Of a stretch of 7,907 bases of DNA, positions 1-6,383 are shown piece by piece. The stretch spans positions 1 to 7,907 of the forward strand of contig WQSU01000115.1 of NCBI GenBank assembly GCA_009787675.1. The letters are read 5' to 3'. The notes beneath the pieces were generated by a model, which saw only the letters and a program-made list of their open reading frames with translations, was not told the DNA's origin and ran no database searches. How positions within the stretch are numbered: position 1 is the first letter of the stretch; each line of letters opens with the position of its first letter. This DNA comes from Lentimicrobiaceae bacterium. GTDB taxonomy: Bacteria; Bacteroidota; Bacteroidia; Bacteroidales; WCHB1-69. Both the position numbers and the translations under genes were made by a program.

Positions 1-869
1 TCCTGTTTTTGATCGTTCAAACCGCCAAAAGTATCTTTTTTCGGTGTAATATTTTTTTCTTTTTGCTCTAAAAGAGGGACTTTTTTTTGCAAAGTATTAT
101 ATACTGTCAAAGGATTGTTTTTGAAAAAATAAAGAGGGGTTATTCCACCGTTTTTAGAATCTTTTACAGTTAGATATTCTTGGCTAAAACTAACAATTTT
201 ATCATAAAACACGAGTGTATTTCTATTGATTTTCAAGCATCTATCACCAAAAAAAAGTTTTTGATCCGATAAAGAGGAATAGATAGTATGCCGTGAGCCG
301 TATGTAGAATAGAAGGTTGTTTTATTTTTGTTCTGTTCAAAATAAACTATTTTATTAGTATTGAATGATATAGACACTCCATTGGTTTGCATGAAAACCT
401 TGGTTTCATTTTCCTGTAGCAGTGTACTTTCCTTTTTGAAAGTATTAGCTAATTGATTTCTATACAAAGAGAGCAGGGTGAAAAAGAAATAAAAGCCCCC
501 ATCTCGCAGTATTAGTAAAAGTAGTAAAGAGCGGAGATAGAGCCTATAGGTATTTTCATCTGGAAATGCATGTTTTATGCATATTGCTATATTACTCTCA
601 ACCATATATAATTCAATGATTCCACACAGAAATAGTAAAACTATGGATAAGATAATATACTTTATATAAAGGTTTTTCATCAATAATTTAGGTACAACAA
701 TAAAATAATTTACATAAATCAACAGTAACACAAGGGCTGCTGAGATGATCTCCTTGTAAAGAGCAGTCATACAAGCTGGACGCAAAACGGAATTATAGTA
801 AAACCAGTAGAACAATAATAGACAAAATATAATATGCCCTATAAAATAAGTGAGTTTGTTTTTATTCAT
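1..869 (-). CDS. Membrane-anchored LytTR-family DNA-binding regulator (C-terminus cut by window edge)
   Basis: An uninterrupted reading frame starts at the ATG complementary to 867-869 (MNKNKLTYFI) and runs 289 codons off the left edge with no stop. Residues about 8-26, 40-59, 69-90 and 109-136 are strongly hydrophobic and suggest four membrane segments. Residues about 157-240 resemble a LytTR DNA-binding domain: an IVYFEQNKNKTTFYSTYG strand pair, then SLS (199-201), then LKINRNTLVFYDKIVSF, matching the family pattern 'FIRIHRSYLVN...I'. No response-regulator receiver domain is present. The known family binds promoter repeats; a four-helix membrane module fused to LytTR is a recurring Bacteroidetes architecture, so the membrane part probably senses or anchors. 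The residues after about 245 are a polar, Lys-rich tail beyond the usual end of the domain. It is divergent from the lipoprotein gene and could control the plus-strand surface genes, which is inference. The LytTR assignment rests on pattern alone. Confidence 0.8.
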   Translation of the reverse strand, partial: MNKNKLTYFIGHIIFCLLLFYWFYYNSVLRPACMTALYKEIISAALVLLLIYVNYFIVVPKLLMKNLYIKYIILSIVLLFLCGIIELYMVESNIAICIKHAFPDENTYRLYLRSLLLLLILRDGGFYFFFTLLSLYRNQLANTFKKESTLLQENETKVFMQTNGVSISFNTNKIVYFEQNKNKTTFYSTYGSRHTIYSSLSDQKLFFGDRCLKINRNTLVFYDKIVSFSQEYLTVKDSKNGGITPLYFFKNNPLTVYNTLQKKVPLLEQKEKNITPKKDTFGGLNDQKQ

Positions 870-886
870 AATGATTAATTTTTACG

Positions 887-894
887 CAAAGGTA
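887..894 (-). promoter_or_regulatory. Bacteroidetes-type -7 promoter element for the LytTR gene
   Basis: On the minus strand this reads TACCTTTG, a full match to the Bacteroidetes -7 consensus TAnnTTTG. It lies 17 bp upstream of the ATG, giving a leader of roughly 10-14 nt. I do not see a clear TTG/TTTG -33 partner at the usual spacing, so the upstream half is weak. The leader before the ATG is AT-rich with no Shine-Dalgarno site, as is usual in this phylum. Confidence 0.5.
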
Positions 895-911
895 AATAAA
901 AATGTGAAAAA

Positions 912-943
912 TTTGGGCTTCCCGAAAAAAAGATATATGTTTT
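912..943 (+). promoter_or_regulatory. Candidate promoter for the lipoprotein gene
   Basis: TTTG at 912-915 is followed after 20 bp by TATGTTTT at 936-943, which differs from the TAnnTTTG consensus only in its last base. The spacing fits the Bacteroidetes -33/-7 arrangement, and the start site would lie about 35 nt before the ATG at 985. In such AT-rich DNA a one-mismatch hit can occur by chance, so this is a candidate only. The same region would hold any operator for the divergent LytTR regulator. Confidence 0.3.
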
Positions 944-984
944 TTGACTTTTTTTATGACAATTAATTTATTAAACATTTATGT

Positions 985-1473
985 ATGAAAAAAATCTTCT
1001 TTTTTGGTTTATGCTTTATCTTCTTTTTTGGTTGTTCAAAGAAAGAAAATGTTGAATTGGCTGTTTTTCCTGACGCCAATACTGTTGAACTTGTTTCTAC
1101 CAATGCTAAAGAAACTGTCTATTTGGGAACTGTACAGTTGGGACACAGTAGTAGTGGTTGTAGTGGTTGTGTTAATGTTGGTGGGACTTGTGTGCATTTT
1201 GACTGTACTGGCTATGGAAATGCGTGTACTGCAGAGGTATCAATGAAACTCGCAAGTAACGGTGATACTTCCTATTCTATCACCATTTTAAATCCCGATG
1301 GATTAACTTATGAGGATGTTTTCCTTATGCCCGACCGCTCGCTCTATGTTATTGGGAGCAGCGGAGAGTTTCTAAACATTCCTGAACAAATGACTTATCG
1401 TGATGATGAAACAGGAACCTTTACTTTTTACGATGTTTTCTTTAGCGACAGTCAAATGTTTGGAAACAAATAG
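985..1473 (+). CDS. Small cysteine-rich lipoprotein of unknown function
   Basis: Encodes 162 residues. The N-terminus MKKIFFFGLCFIFFFGC is a lipoprotein signal: Lys-Lys, a Phe-rich hydrophobic core and FFGC with the lipidated Cys at residue 17, followed by SKKEN. The mature protein should be anchored in the cell envelope; whether inner or outer membrane cannot be told. Residues 59-81 hold five cysteines (C59-x2-C62, C69, C74, C81) in a Gly/Ser-rich stretch, possibly disulfide-bonded or metal-binding. The rest (82-162) looks beta-rich, with no family I recognise. The start is supported by the signal peptide directly after the ATG; the leader is AT-rich without a Shine-Dalgarno site. It lies downstream of the divergent LytTR gene and upstream of a hairpin at 1564-1600. 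Right after its stop, in the +1 frame, is what looks like the tail of a T9SS sorting domain, so the gene may be a shortened or frameshifted relic of a longer protein. Confidence 0.8.
   Translation: MKKIFFFGLCFIFFFGCSKKENVELAVFPDANTVELVSTNAKETVYLGTVQLGHSSSGCSGCVNVGGTCVHFDCTGYGNACTAEVSMKLASNGDTSYSITILNPDGLTYEDVFLMPDRSLYVIGSSGEFLNIPEQMTYRDDETGTFTFYDVFFSDSQMFGNK
1153..1170 (+). repeat. Two-copy 9-bp tandem repeat coding Ser-Gly-Cys twice
   Basis: AGTGGTTGT occurs twice in direct succession inside the lipoprotein gene and encodes SGCSGC, which creates the C59-x2-C62 pair. The unit is a multiple of three, so copy changes would add or remove a cysteine without shifting the frame. Confidence 0.7.
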
Positions 1474-1510
1474 CACAGGCGAAGTGGTAAAAAAAATTGT
1501 AAAACAGTAA
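1442..1510 (+). pseudogene. Out-of-frame remnant of a T9SS C-terminal sorting domain
   Basis: In the +1 frame relative to the lipoprotein gene, the DNA reads TVKCLETNSTGEVVKKIVKQ then TAA at 1508-1510. The last ten residues GEVVKKIVKQ match the end of the T9SS domain of the 1715-5341 protein (GEIVKKVVKQ) at eight of ten positions, with the stop in the same place. The earlier parts of the domain (the PNP motif and the middle strands) are missing, so only the last strand appears to survive. The codons differ from the two intact domains at several third positions, so the copy is not recent. It could also be the true end of the lipoprotein if a one-base indel or sequencing error lies between about 1400 and 1470, but the missing middle of the domain makes deletion and decay more likely. 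Confidence 0.5.
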
Positions 1511-1563
1511 CGAACATAATTAAAATAGATACTATGAAGATTTTTGACCTTACTCAATTCCGA

Positions 1564-1600
1564 TAGCGCTGTCTGTTACTATTTGTAACAGACAGCGCTA
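1564..1600. terminator. Perfect 16-bp hairpin, probable terminator after the lipoprotein gene
   Basis: Left arm 1564-1579 (TAGCGCTGTCTGTTAC) pairs without mismatch to right arm 1585-1600, with a five-base loop TATTT. It lies 54 bp after the remnant stop at 1510 and 114 bp before the next gene. No run of T follows on either strand, so it is not a textbook intrinsic terminator; it may act as an RNA-stabilising or attenuating hairpin, or be a small palindromic repeat. Confidence 0.55.
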
Positions 1601-1714
1601 AAACTCACAACAATAAGCATCAATCTAACGTTTAGAAATTTTAGAAAAATATACTAATGTATTTAATTGAAGTGTGTTAACTAATAAAATATGAACCTTT
1701 AAAATATTACTTTT

Positions 1715-4700
1715 ATGAAAAAAATTTTATTATTTTGTTTTGCATTATTCATGTGCAATTTTTTATTTGCTCAAATCTCAAGAGATGGAGCATTTAATAT
1801 TGTTAAAGCGAATGTTTTAAACAATGATTACCAATCAAAAAACATTCTTGCTTCAAAATCATTAACTCAACCTTCTGAAACATTAAAAGTTCTATCAAAT
1901 GTATTTGTTAGTCCTAATTATGAAAGCTGGTTTTTCTTTGTTGATGATACCCCTTTTGCAAACTCGGGTCTTGGTAGATATGTTTTTGTAAATTCGTTAA
2001 ATGGCAGTATATCTATTCAAAATAATATGTTTCCACCTTCGATAGAAATGGATATTTTGCATCAAGTTGCTATTAATCATACTGTTAGAACAGAACGTGT
2101 AGTAATTGAAAGATCAGAAGATGCATGTACTTCTGAAAACAACTACGCTGTTATTATTAGTGGTGGTGGCAGTTTGTGGAGTAATTGGGTAAGATATTGG
2201 AACGATTGTTCTGCCATATTTACCATTTTAGTCAATAAGTATCATTTTGATAAATCAAAAATTTTTGTCTTAATGAGTGATGGAACTGATCCTGCAGCTG
2301 ATAGAATACATTACGATGGACATACCGACTCCTCTCCTTTAGATTTGGATGGCGATGGGATGCCTGATATAAAATATGCTGCAACTAAAGCAGATATTGC
2401 TCATGTTTTTAATACACTTTCCAAAATTATAACAAGTAATGAGCATGTTTTTATCTTTACTACCGATCATGGTGGATATGGCTCTACGTTAGTATTATGG
2501 GAGGATGAAATGAGTTCCGCAGAATTTGCTACAGAAGTAAATAAAGTTAACTCTGCAAAGTCTATCAATGTTGTTATGGAACAATGCTATAGTGGAGGAT
2601 ATACTACTGCGCTTGCCGGTAACAATAGAGTTATTTCTACTGCTTGTGCTTCTTATGAGCTTTCTTGGGCTATGGGACCTGATTATTATTATAATGAATA
2701 TGTGTATCATTGGATGTCTGCAGTACTTGGCGAAGAACTATTAGGGGGGATGCCTGTACATGCCGATTACAATGTTGATGGTGTTGTTACAATGGATGAA
2801 GCATTTCAATATGCCGAATCAGCAGATATGAGTAATGAGGCTCCGCAATATTCAGGAGGAACAGTTGGTAATATTCTTTCTCTTGTTGGTTTTGTGCCGA
2901 CTATTTATGGAAATAATGAAATTTCTTCGTGTGGAGAAAATACATATTATGTTAATGATATTTCATGTGCCACTTACCTTTGGGAATGTAGTAGTAACAT
3001 CACAATTGTTTCGGGGCAAGGGTCTAACTCTATTTCTGTTTTACCCAATAGCTCTGGTGTGGGTTGGATCAAGGTTACTATTGATGTTTTTGGTTTTATT
3101 TTTGAAACGACAAAGAATAACATTATCATTTCTCCACAACTATTTTACCCATTATATGTCAATTATTCTACTCTGGGAAATTTGACAATTAGCTCTCCTA
3201 TTGTAATTGGCGGAGATTTTGTAATTAATAATTCTCATACAGTAAGAATCATTAATACGAATGTATTTGCTACTCCTGATGCACAAATAATAGTTCGTCC
3301 GGGTGGGACACTTATTGTTGATAATGGAACTATTAATACTGCATGTGAAGATAAAAAATGGCAGGGTGTGGTTGTAGAGGGTTGTTATTTGTGCCCGCTT
3401 CCTTATCCTACGCCCGGGCTTGTGCATTTAAGAAAAGGCTCTGCTATAATTAATGCCGGTCTTGGTATTCATGCTATTAATGGAGGAGAGGTTGAAGCAA
3501 CAAACGCAAGTTTTACCAATAACCGTGTTGCTGCACATATTGACATGTACGCAAGTGGAAATTTTACAAGTTGTAAATTTTCCATTGATGATGATTTTTA
3601 TGGGAATCCTTATAGTTTTCCGGCTCAACTAATACTATCCAATAGCAAAGATATAGTCAATGTTTTAGGCTGCGAGTTTTTGTTTGCTGTTACAAGATAT
3701 CCTGAGAGTTTTACGACAGCCATTAGCGCTTTTAACTCTTCATTAAATGTAACAAATTCCCAAAAAGGAACCCCAACAACTATTTCTAACTTTAGATATG
3801 GTATTTCTGCAAGTAATACAGGTACATTACCAACACTGTTTGTTGGTGGCTGCAAATTCTCAAATAATTTATACGGTATAAATATAGATGGCGTTTACAA
3901 TCCTTCTATCAGGAATAATGACTTTAAACTCTCGCGCACAGGTTCGTATGGATTAAAAGCATCTGAGTCAACCAGATATTTTATAAATAATAATAGGTTT
4001 ATTAGTACTGATAAAACTCTACAAACCAGAGGTATTGTTATATCAAAAAGTGGGACTGGGGAAAATATAATACATGAAAACTATTTTCGAGATCTAAATA
4101 TTGGCATACAAGCTATTGATCAAAATTCATCACAATGTAATTGTCCGTGGCAAGTAGCAATTTCGGGTTTGCAGTTTTTGTGTAATGATTTTGATAATAC
4201 ACAACAAACAGACATATTGGTGGGAAGTACAGCAAATCCTCCATATCTAGATCATTCTGTACGCAGAGACCAAGGTGAGCCACAACTACCAAGTGGCAAT
4301 GAGTTTCTTCCTCTTGGTCAAAATAGAATAAATATTAGCAATTTTTCTAATTATCCCATATACTATTATTTTAGTGTATTAACTCCAACCGAATATTTAT
4401 ACACCACTACCGGTACGGCAGTTAATAAAATACAATTATTATTGAAATCAGATTGTCTTCCTCTTTCCGGCAAATCAGAATTATCTTTATCTCAATACGA
4501 TGAGTGGAATATGCAATATGAATATTGGTATTCTCGACTCCTCGCATTTGAGGGCGATAGTGAAGAAGAATACAATTTGTTGTATGGTATGGTGTCTTAT
4601 TATAGCGCACTAAAAGACAATTATTTTAATGAAATAATTATGACAACAATGTATGATGAAACGCCCGAAAGAGGAGATAATTTATACAATAATTTAAGAT

Positions 4701-5341
4701 ACCTTTTCAGTTATAGAAACAATTATACCGATAATCTCAGCATTGTGGAAACATATTTAGCCGAAAACAATTTCAAAGAAGCGTTATCATCCGTGACGAG
4801 TATGTACCAATTATTTGAAGTTACTGAAGAAGATATTATGGAATTACTAAGTATGGAAACCTACATCAAATGGTTGCAACAATTAGCAAACGATGGGAAA
4901 AATATTTATATGTTATCACCCCAAGAAGTAGATGAGTTGGTAAAATACGTTGACACACATATAGGACGTAGTGTTGTATATGCGAAAAATATTTTATGCG
5001 TGTTGTATGATGTTTGTTTTGAGAATGAAGTGCCCATATCTGCTTCACCTAAAAATCAAACAAACGAGCAATCACCCAAGCAAATTGATTATAAAAAATT
5101 GTTGGATAAGATTTCGGTTATTCCTAACCCCACTACAGGAGAATTACGAATTACGAATTACGAATTACAAATTGACAAGATTGAAGTTCTTGATATTACA
5201 GGAAGTGTAGTATCATCTCACCATCTAATCATCTCATCATCTAATCCCCAAATTGACATCTCAAATCTAAATTCAGGCATCTATTTTGTTAAAATAGTTA
5301 CAAAACAAGGTGAGATTGTTAAGAAAGTAGTAAAACAATAA
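1715..5341 (+). CDS. Secreted multidomain C13/caspase-fold peptidase with beta-helix and T9SS sorting domain
   Basis: Encodes 1208 residues, probably a cell-surface or secreted cysteine protease. Residues 1-20 are a signal peptide ending LFAQ. Residues about 25-115 may be a propeptide-like domain (SWFFFVDDTPF). The peptidase-like domain spans about 143-390: YAVIISGGG, then TTDHGG with likely catalytic His252, then EQCYSGG with likely catalytic Cys291. This His-Gly and Cys-Ser-Gly arrangement is that of clan CD peptidases, nearest to C13 (legumain-like). DLDGDGMPD at 210-218 and an EF-hand loop at 351-362 (D351, N353, D355, T359, E362) suggest calcium binding. A PKD-like domain follows (about 395-475, TYLWECSSN), then a right-handed beta-helix region (about 485-880, with WQGVVVEG), an alpha-helical region (about 910-1110) and the T9SS sorting domain (about 1132-1208). 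The ATG is directly followed by the signal peptide. A terminator follows. The substrate is unknown, and a non-proteolytic homologue is possible although both catalytic residues are present. Confidence 0.88.
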   Translation: MKKILLFCFALFMCNFLFAQISRDGAFNIVKANVLNNDYQSKNILASKSLTQPSETLKVLSNVFVSPNYESWFFFVDDTPFANSGLGRYVFVNSLNGSISIQNNMFPPSIEMDILHQVAINHTVRTERVVIERSEDACTSENNYAVIISGGGSLWSNWVRYWNDCSAIFTILVNKYHFDKSKIFVLMSDGTDPAADRIHYDGHTDSSPLDLDGDGMPDIKYAATKADIAHVFNTLSKIITSNEHVFIFTTDHGGYGSTLVLWEDEMSSAEFATEVNKVNSAKSINVVMEQCYSGGYTTALAGNNRVISTACASYELSWAMGPDYYYNEYVYHWMSAVLGEELLGGMPVHADYNVDGVVTMDEAFQYAESADMSNEAPQYSGGTVGNILSLVGFVPTIYGNNEISSCGENTYYVNDISCATYLWECSSNITIVSGQGSNSISVLPNSSGVGWIKVTIDVFGFIFETTKNNIIISPQLFYPLYVNYSTLGNLTISSPIVIGGDFVINNSHTVRIINTNVFATPDAQIIVRPGGTLIVDNGTINTACEDKKWQGVVVEGCYLCPLPYPTPGLVHLRKGSAIINAGLGIHAINGGEVEATNASFTNNRVAAHIDMYASGNFTSCKFSIDDDFYGNPYSFPAQLILSNSKDIVNVLGCEFLFAVTRYPESFTTAISAFNSSLNVTNSQKGTPTTISNFRYGISASNTGTLPTLFVGGCKFSNNLYGINIDGVYNPSIRNNDFKLSRTGSYGLKASESTRYFINNNRFISTDKTLQTRGIVISKSGTGENIIHENYFRDLNIGIQAIDQNSSQCNCPWQVAISGLQFLCNDFDNTQQTDILVGSTANPPYLDHSVRRDQGEPQLPSGNEFLPLGQNRINISNFSNYPIYYYFSVLTPTEYLYTTTGTAVNKIQLLLKSDCLPLSGKSELSLSQYDEWNMQYEYWYSRLLAFEGDSEEEYNLLYGMVSYYSALKDNYFNEIIMTTMYDETPERGDNLYNNLRYLFSYRNNYTDNLSIVETYLAENNFKEALSSVTSMYQLFEVTEEDIMELLSMETYIKWLQQLANDGKNIYMLSPQEVDELVKYVDTHIGRSVVYAKNILCVLYDVCFENEVPISASPKNQTNEQSPKQIDYKKLLDKISVIPNPTTGELRITNYELQIDKIEVLDITGSVVSSHHLIISSSNPQIDISNLNSGIYFVKIVTKQGEIVKKVVKQ
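5141..5175 (+). repeat. Heptamer tandem repeat in the first T9SS domain
   Basis: GAATTAC occurs four times exactly (5141-5168), followed by a degenerate fifth unit AAATTGA. It encodes ELRITNYELQID: because 7 bp is out of phase with codons, the peptide repeats every seven residues. It sits just after the PNPTTG motif of the sorting domain. A change of one or two units would shift the frame. Confidence 0.9.
5213..5244 (+). repeat. Octamer tandem repeat in the first T9SS domain (4 units)
   Basis: Four consecutive 8-bp units: TCATCTCA, CCATCTAA, TCATCTCA, TCATCTAA. They encode the SSHHLIISSS stretch between the middle strands of the sorting domain. The unit length is not a multiple of three, so slippage by one or two units would alter the frame and remove the conserved end of the secretion signal. 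Confidence 0.9.
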
Positions 5342-5350
5342 TAATCTTGA

Positions 5351-5391
5351 TAAAACTACTGTGCAACGTCTTGTGTTGCACAGTAGTTTTA
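5351..5391 (+). terminator. Strong intrinsic terminator after the peptidase gene
   Basis: A perfect 17-bp stem (5351-5367 with 5375-5391) closes a seven-base loop GTCTTGT. The right arm ends in TTTTA and is followed by an AT-rich tract, and the left arm begins TAAAA, so it could stop transcription in both directions. It begins 9 bp after the stop codon of the peptidase gene and ends only 19 bp before the next start codon. Confidence 0.85.
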
Positions 5392-5410
5392 TTTATTAAT
5401 CTGACTAAAT

Positions 5411-6298
5411 ATGAAAAACATTTATCAATTTTTTTTAGCAGCATTCTGCTTTATGCCTTTAGTGGTAATGGGACATATCGGTAGCGGAAATAATAATGAA
5501 ATTCCTCCAACAATTATCACTGAAACACTCCCTGACGGCGCTGTTGGAACGGCTTACACCCACACCTTAACTGCCGATGGTGATACGCCTATCACTTGGA
5601 CGTTGGAAGATGGTAATTTGCCATCGGGATTTTCTCTTACAACAAACGGCATTATTTACGGATATCCCACAACAGACGGGGTTTTTAATTTTACGGTCAA
5701 AGCCCAAAACAGCGCAGGATACGATACTAAAGCGTTGTCAATAACAATTTTTCCCGAAATTTATATTGCTGCTGATACGCTGCCTAATGGCACTGTAGGG
5801 GTTTTTTACGAACAATCTATTAAAGTTTTTGGACTTCCACTAATAAAATGGTCGTTAGAAAGCGGCAATTTGCCACCCGGATTATCTCTCAATACGTCCT
5901 CTGGTAGCATTTCGGGCATCCCCACAACGGAGGGTACGTTTGACTTTACCATAAAAGCCAGCAACAGTGCAGGTTTTGATACAAAAGAGTTATCTATAAC
6001 AGTAGTTGATCCTCAGAGTATAGTTGAAAAGAGACCTTCGCATATTGTTGTTTTCCCGAATCCAACGAGCGGAGAATTGAGAATTATGAATTACGAATTA
6101 AGAATTGACAAGATTGAAGTTCTTGATCTTACAGGAAGTGTAGTATCATCTCATCATCTCATCATCTCATCATCTCATCATCTAATCCCCTTATCCTCTA
6201 ATCCCCAAATTGACATATCAAATCTGAATTCCGGAATCTATTTTATTTATATAGTTACAGAACAAGGTGCGATTGTTAAAAAAGTGATAAAACAATAA
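5411..6298 (+). CDS. Secreted protein with two He_PIG Ig-like domains and a T9SS sorting domain
   Basis: Encodes 295 residues. An N-terminal signal peptide covers about residues 1-21. Two tandem putative-Ig (He_PIG type) domains follow at about 33-113 and 116-198. Each carries the family pattern: LPDGAVGTAY / LPNGTVGVFY, then W-(T/S)-LE-x-GNLP, then G-x-PTT-x-G, then NSAG near the end. Residues about 212-295 form a T9SS sorting domain (FPNPTSGELRI, NLNSGIYF, IVKKVIKQ-stop), so the protein should be exported across the outer membrane and then cleaved or attached to the surface. There is no catalytic domain; a ligand-binding or adhesin-like role is likely but inferred. The sorting domain is nearly identical in its core to that of the gene upstream and differs mainly by an eight-residue insertion from octamer repeats. 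Only 19 bp separate the start from the preceding terminator, so the gene depends on read-through or on a promoter I cannot identify. Confidence 0.87.
   Translation: MKNIYQFFLAAFCFMPLVVMGHIGSGNNNEIPPTIITETLPDGAVGTAYTHTLTADGDTPITWTLEDGNLPSGFSLTTNGIIYGYPTTDGVFNFTVKAQNSAGYDTKALSITIFPEIYIAADTLPNGTVGVFYEQSIKVFGLPLIKWSLESGNLPPGLSLNTSSGSISGIPTTEGTFDFTIKASNSAGFDTKELSITVVDPQSIVEKRPSHIVVFPNPTSGELRIMNYELRIDKIEVLDLTGSVVSSHHLIISSSHHLIPLSSNPQIDISNLNSGIYFIYIVTEQGAIVKKVIKQ
6074..6108 (+). repeat. Degenerate heptamer repeat in the second T9SS domain
   Basis: Five consecutive 7-bp units: GAATTGA, GAATTAT, GAATTAC, GAATTAA, GAATTGA. They encode ELRIMNYELRID, at the same place and in the same number as the heptamer tract of the upstream sorting domain, but with point changes that would make slippage less frequent. 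Confidence 0.85.
6146..6201 (+). repeat. Octamer tandem repeat in the second T9SS domain (7 units)
   Basis: TCATCTCA occurs four times exactly (6146-6177), followed by TCATCTAA, TCCCCTTA and TCCTCTAA. It corresponds to the four-unit tract at 5213-5244 with three more units, that is 24 bp or eight residues (HHLIPLSS), so the reading frame is preserved. The four identical units make this the most slippage-prone site seen in the window. Confidence 0.9.
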
Positions 6299-6383
6299 AG
6301 TTAAAACTTCCTCGTATATAATATACAAGTAAAAAGTTGCACATTGTTTTTTGTATTTTTCTAACTAAACAACAACAGAAATA

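Noticed and set aside
915..923. GGG-CTT-CCC mini-hairpin in the divergent intergenic region
   Set aside because: A three-base stem with a three-base loop is too short to be meaningful.
1004..1246. Plus-strand 80-residue open frame with a long valine run
   Set aside because: It lies inside the lipoprotein gene in another frame; the valine run is the GTGGTTGT-rich SGCSGC coding repeat read out of frame.
1534..1566. Ten-codon frame MKIFDLTQFR before the hairpin, considered as a leader peptide
   Set aside because: It ends inside the hairpin arm but has no ribosome-binding signal or regulatory codon run, and the next gene is about 150 bp away.
2835..3185. Plus-strand 116-residue open frame
   Set aside because: It is fully inside the 1208-residue peptidase gene, has no recognisable features, and the enclosing frame has clear domains.
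5141..6201. Tandem repeats considered as a CRISPR-like array
   Set aside because: Units are 7 and 8 bp with no spacers and lie in coding frames of secretion signals.
6314..6326. GTATA-TAA-TATAC inverted repeat after the He_PIG gene, considered as a terminator
   Set aside because: Five AT-rich base pairs make too weak a stem, and the T-rich tract lies further downstream.
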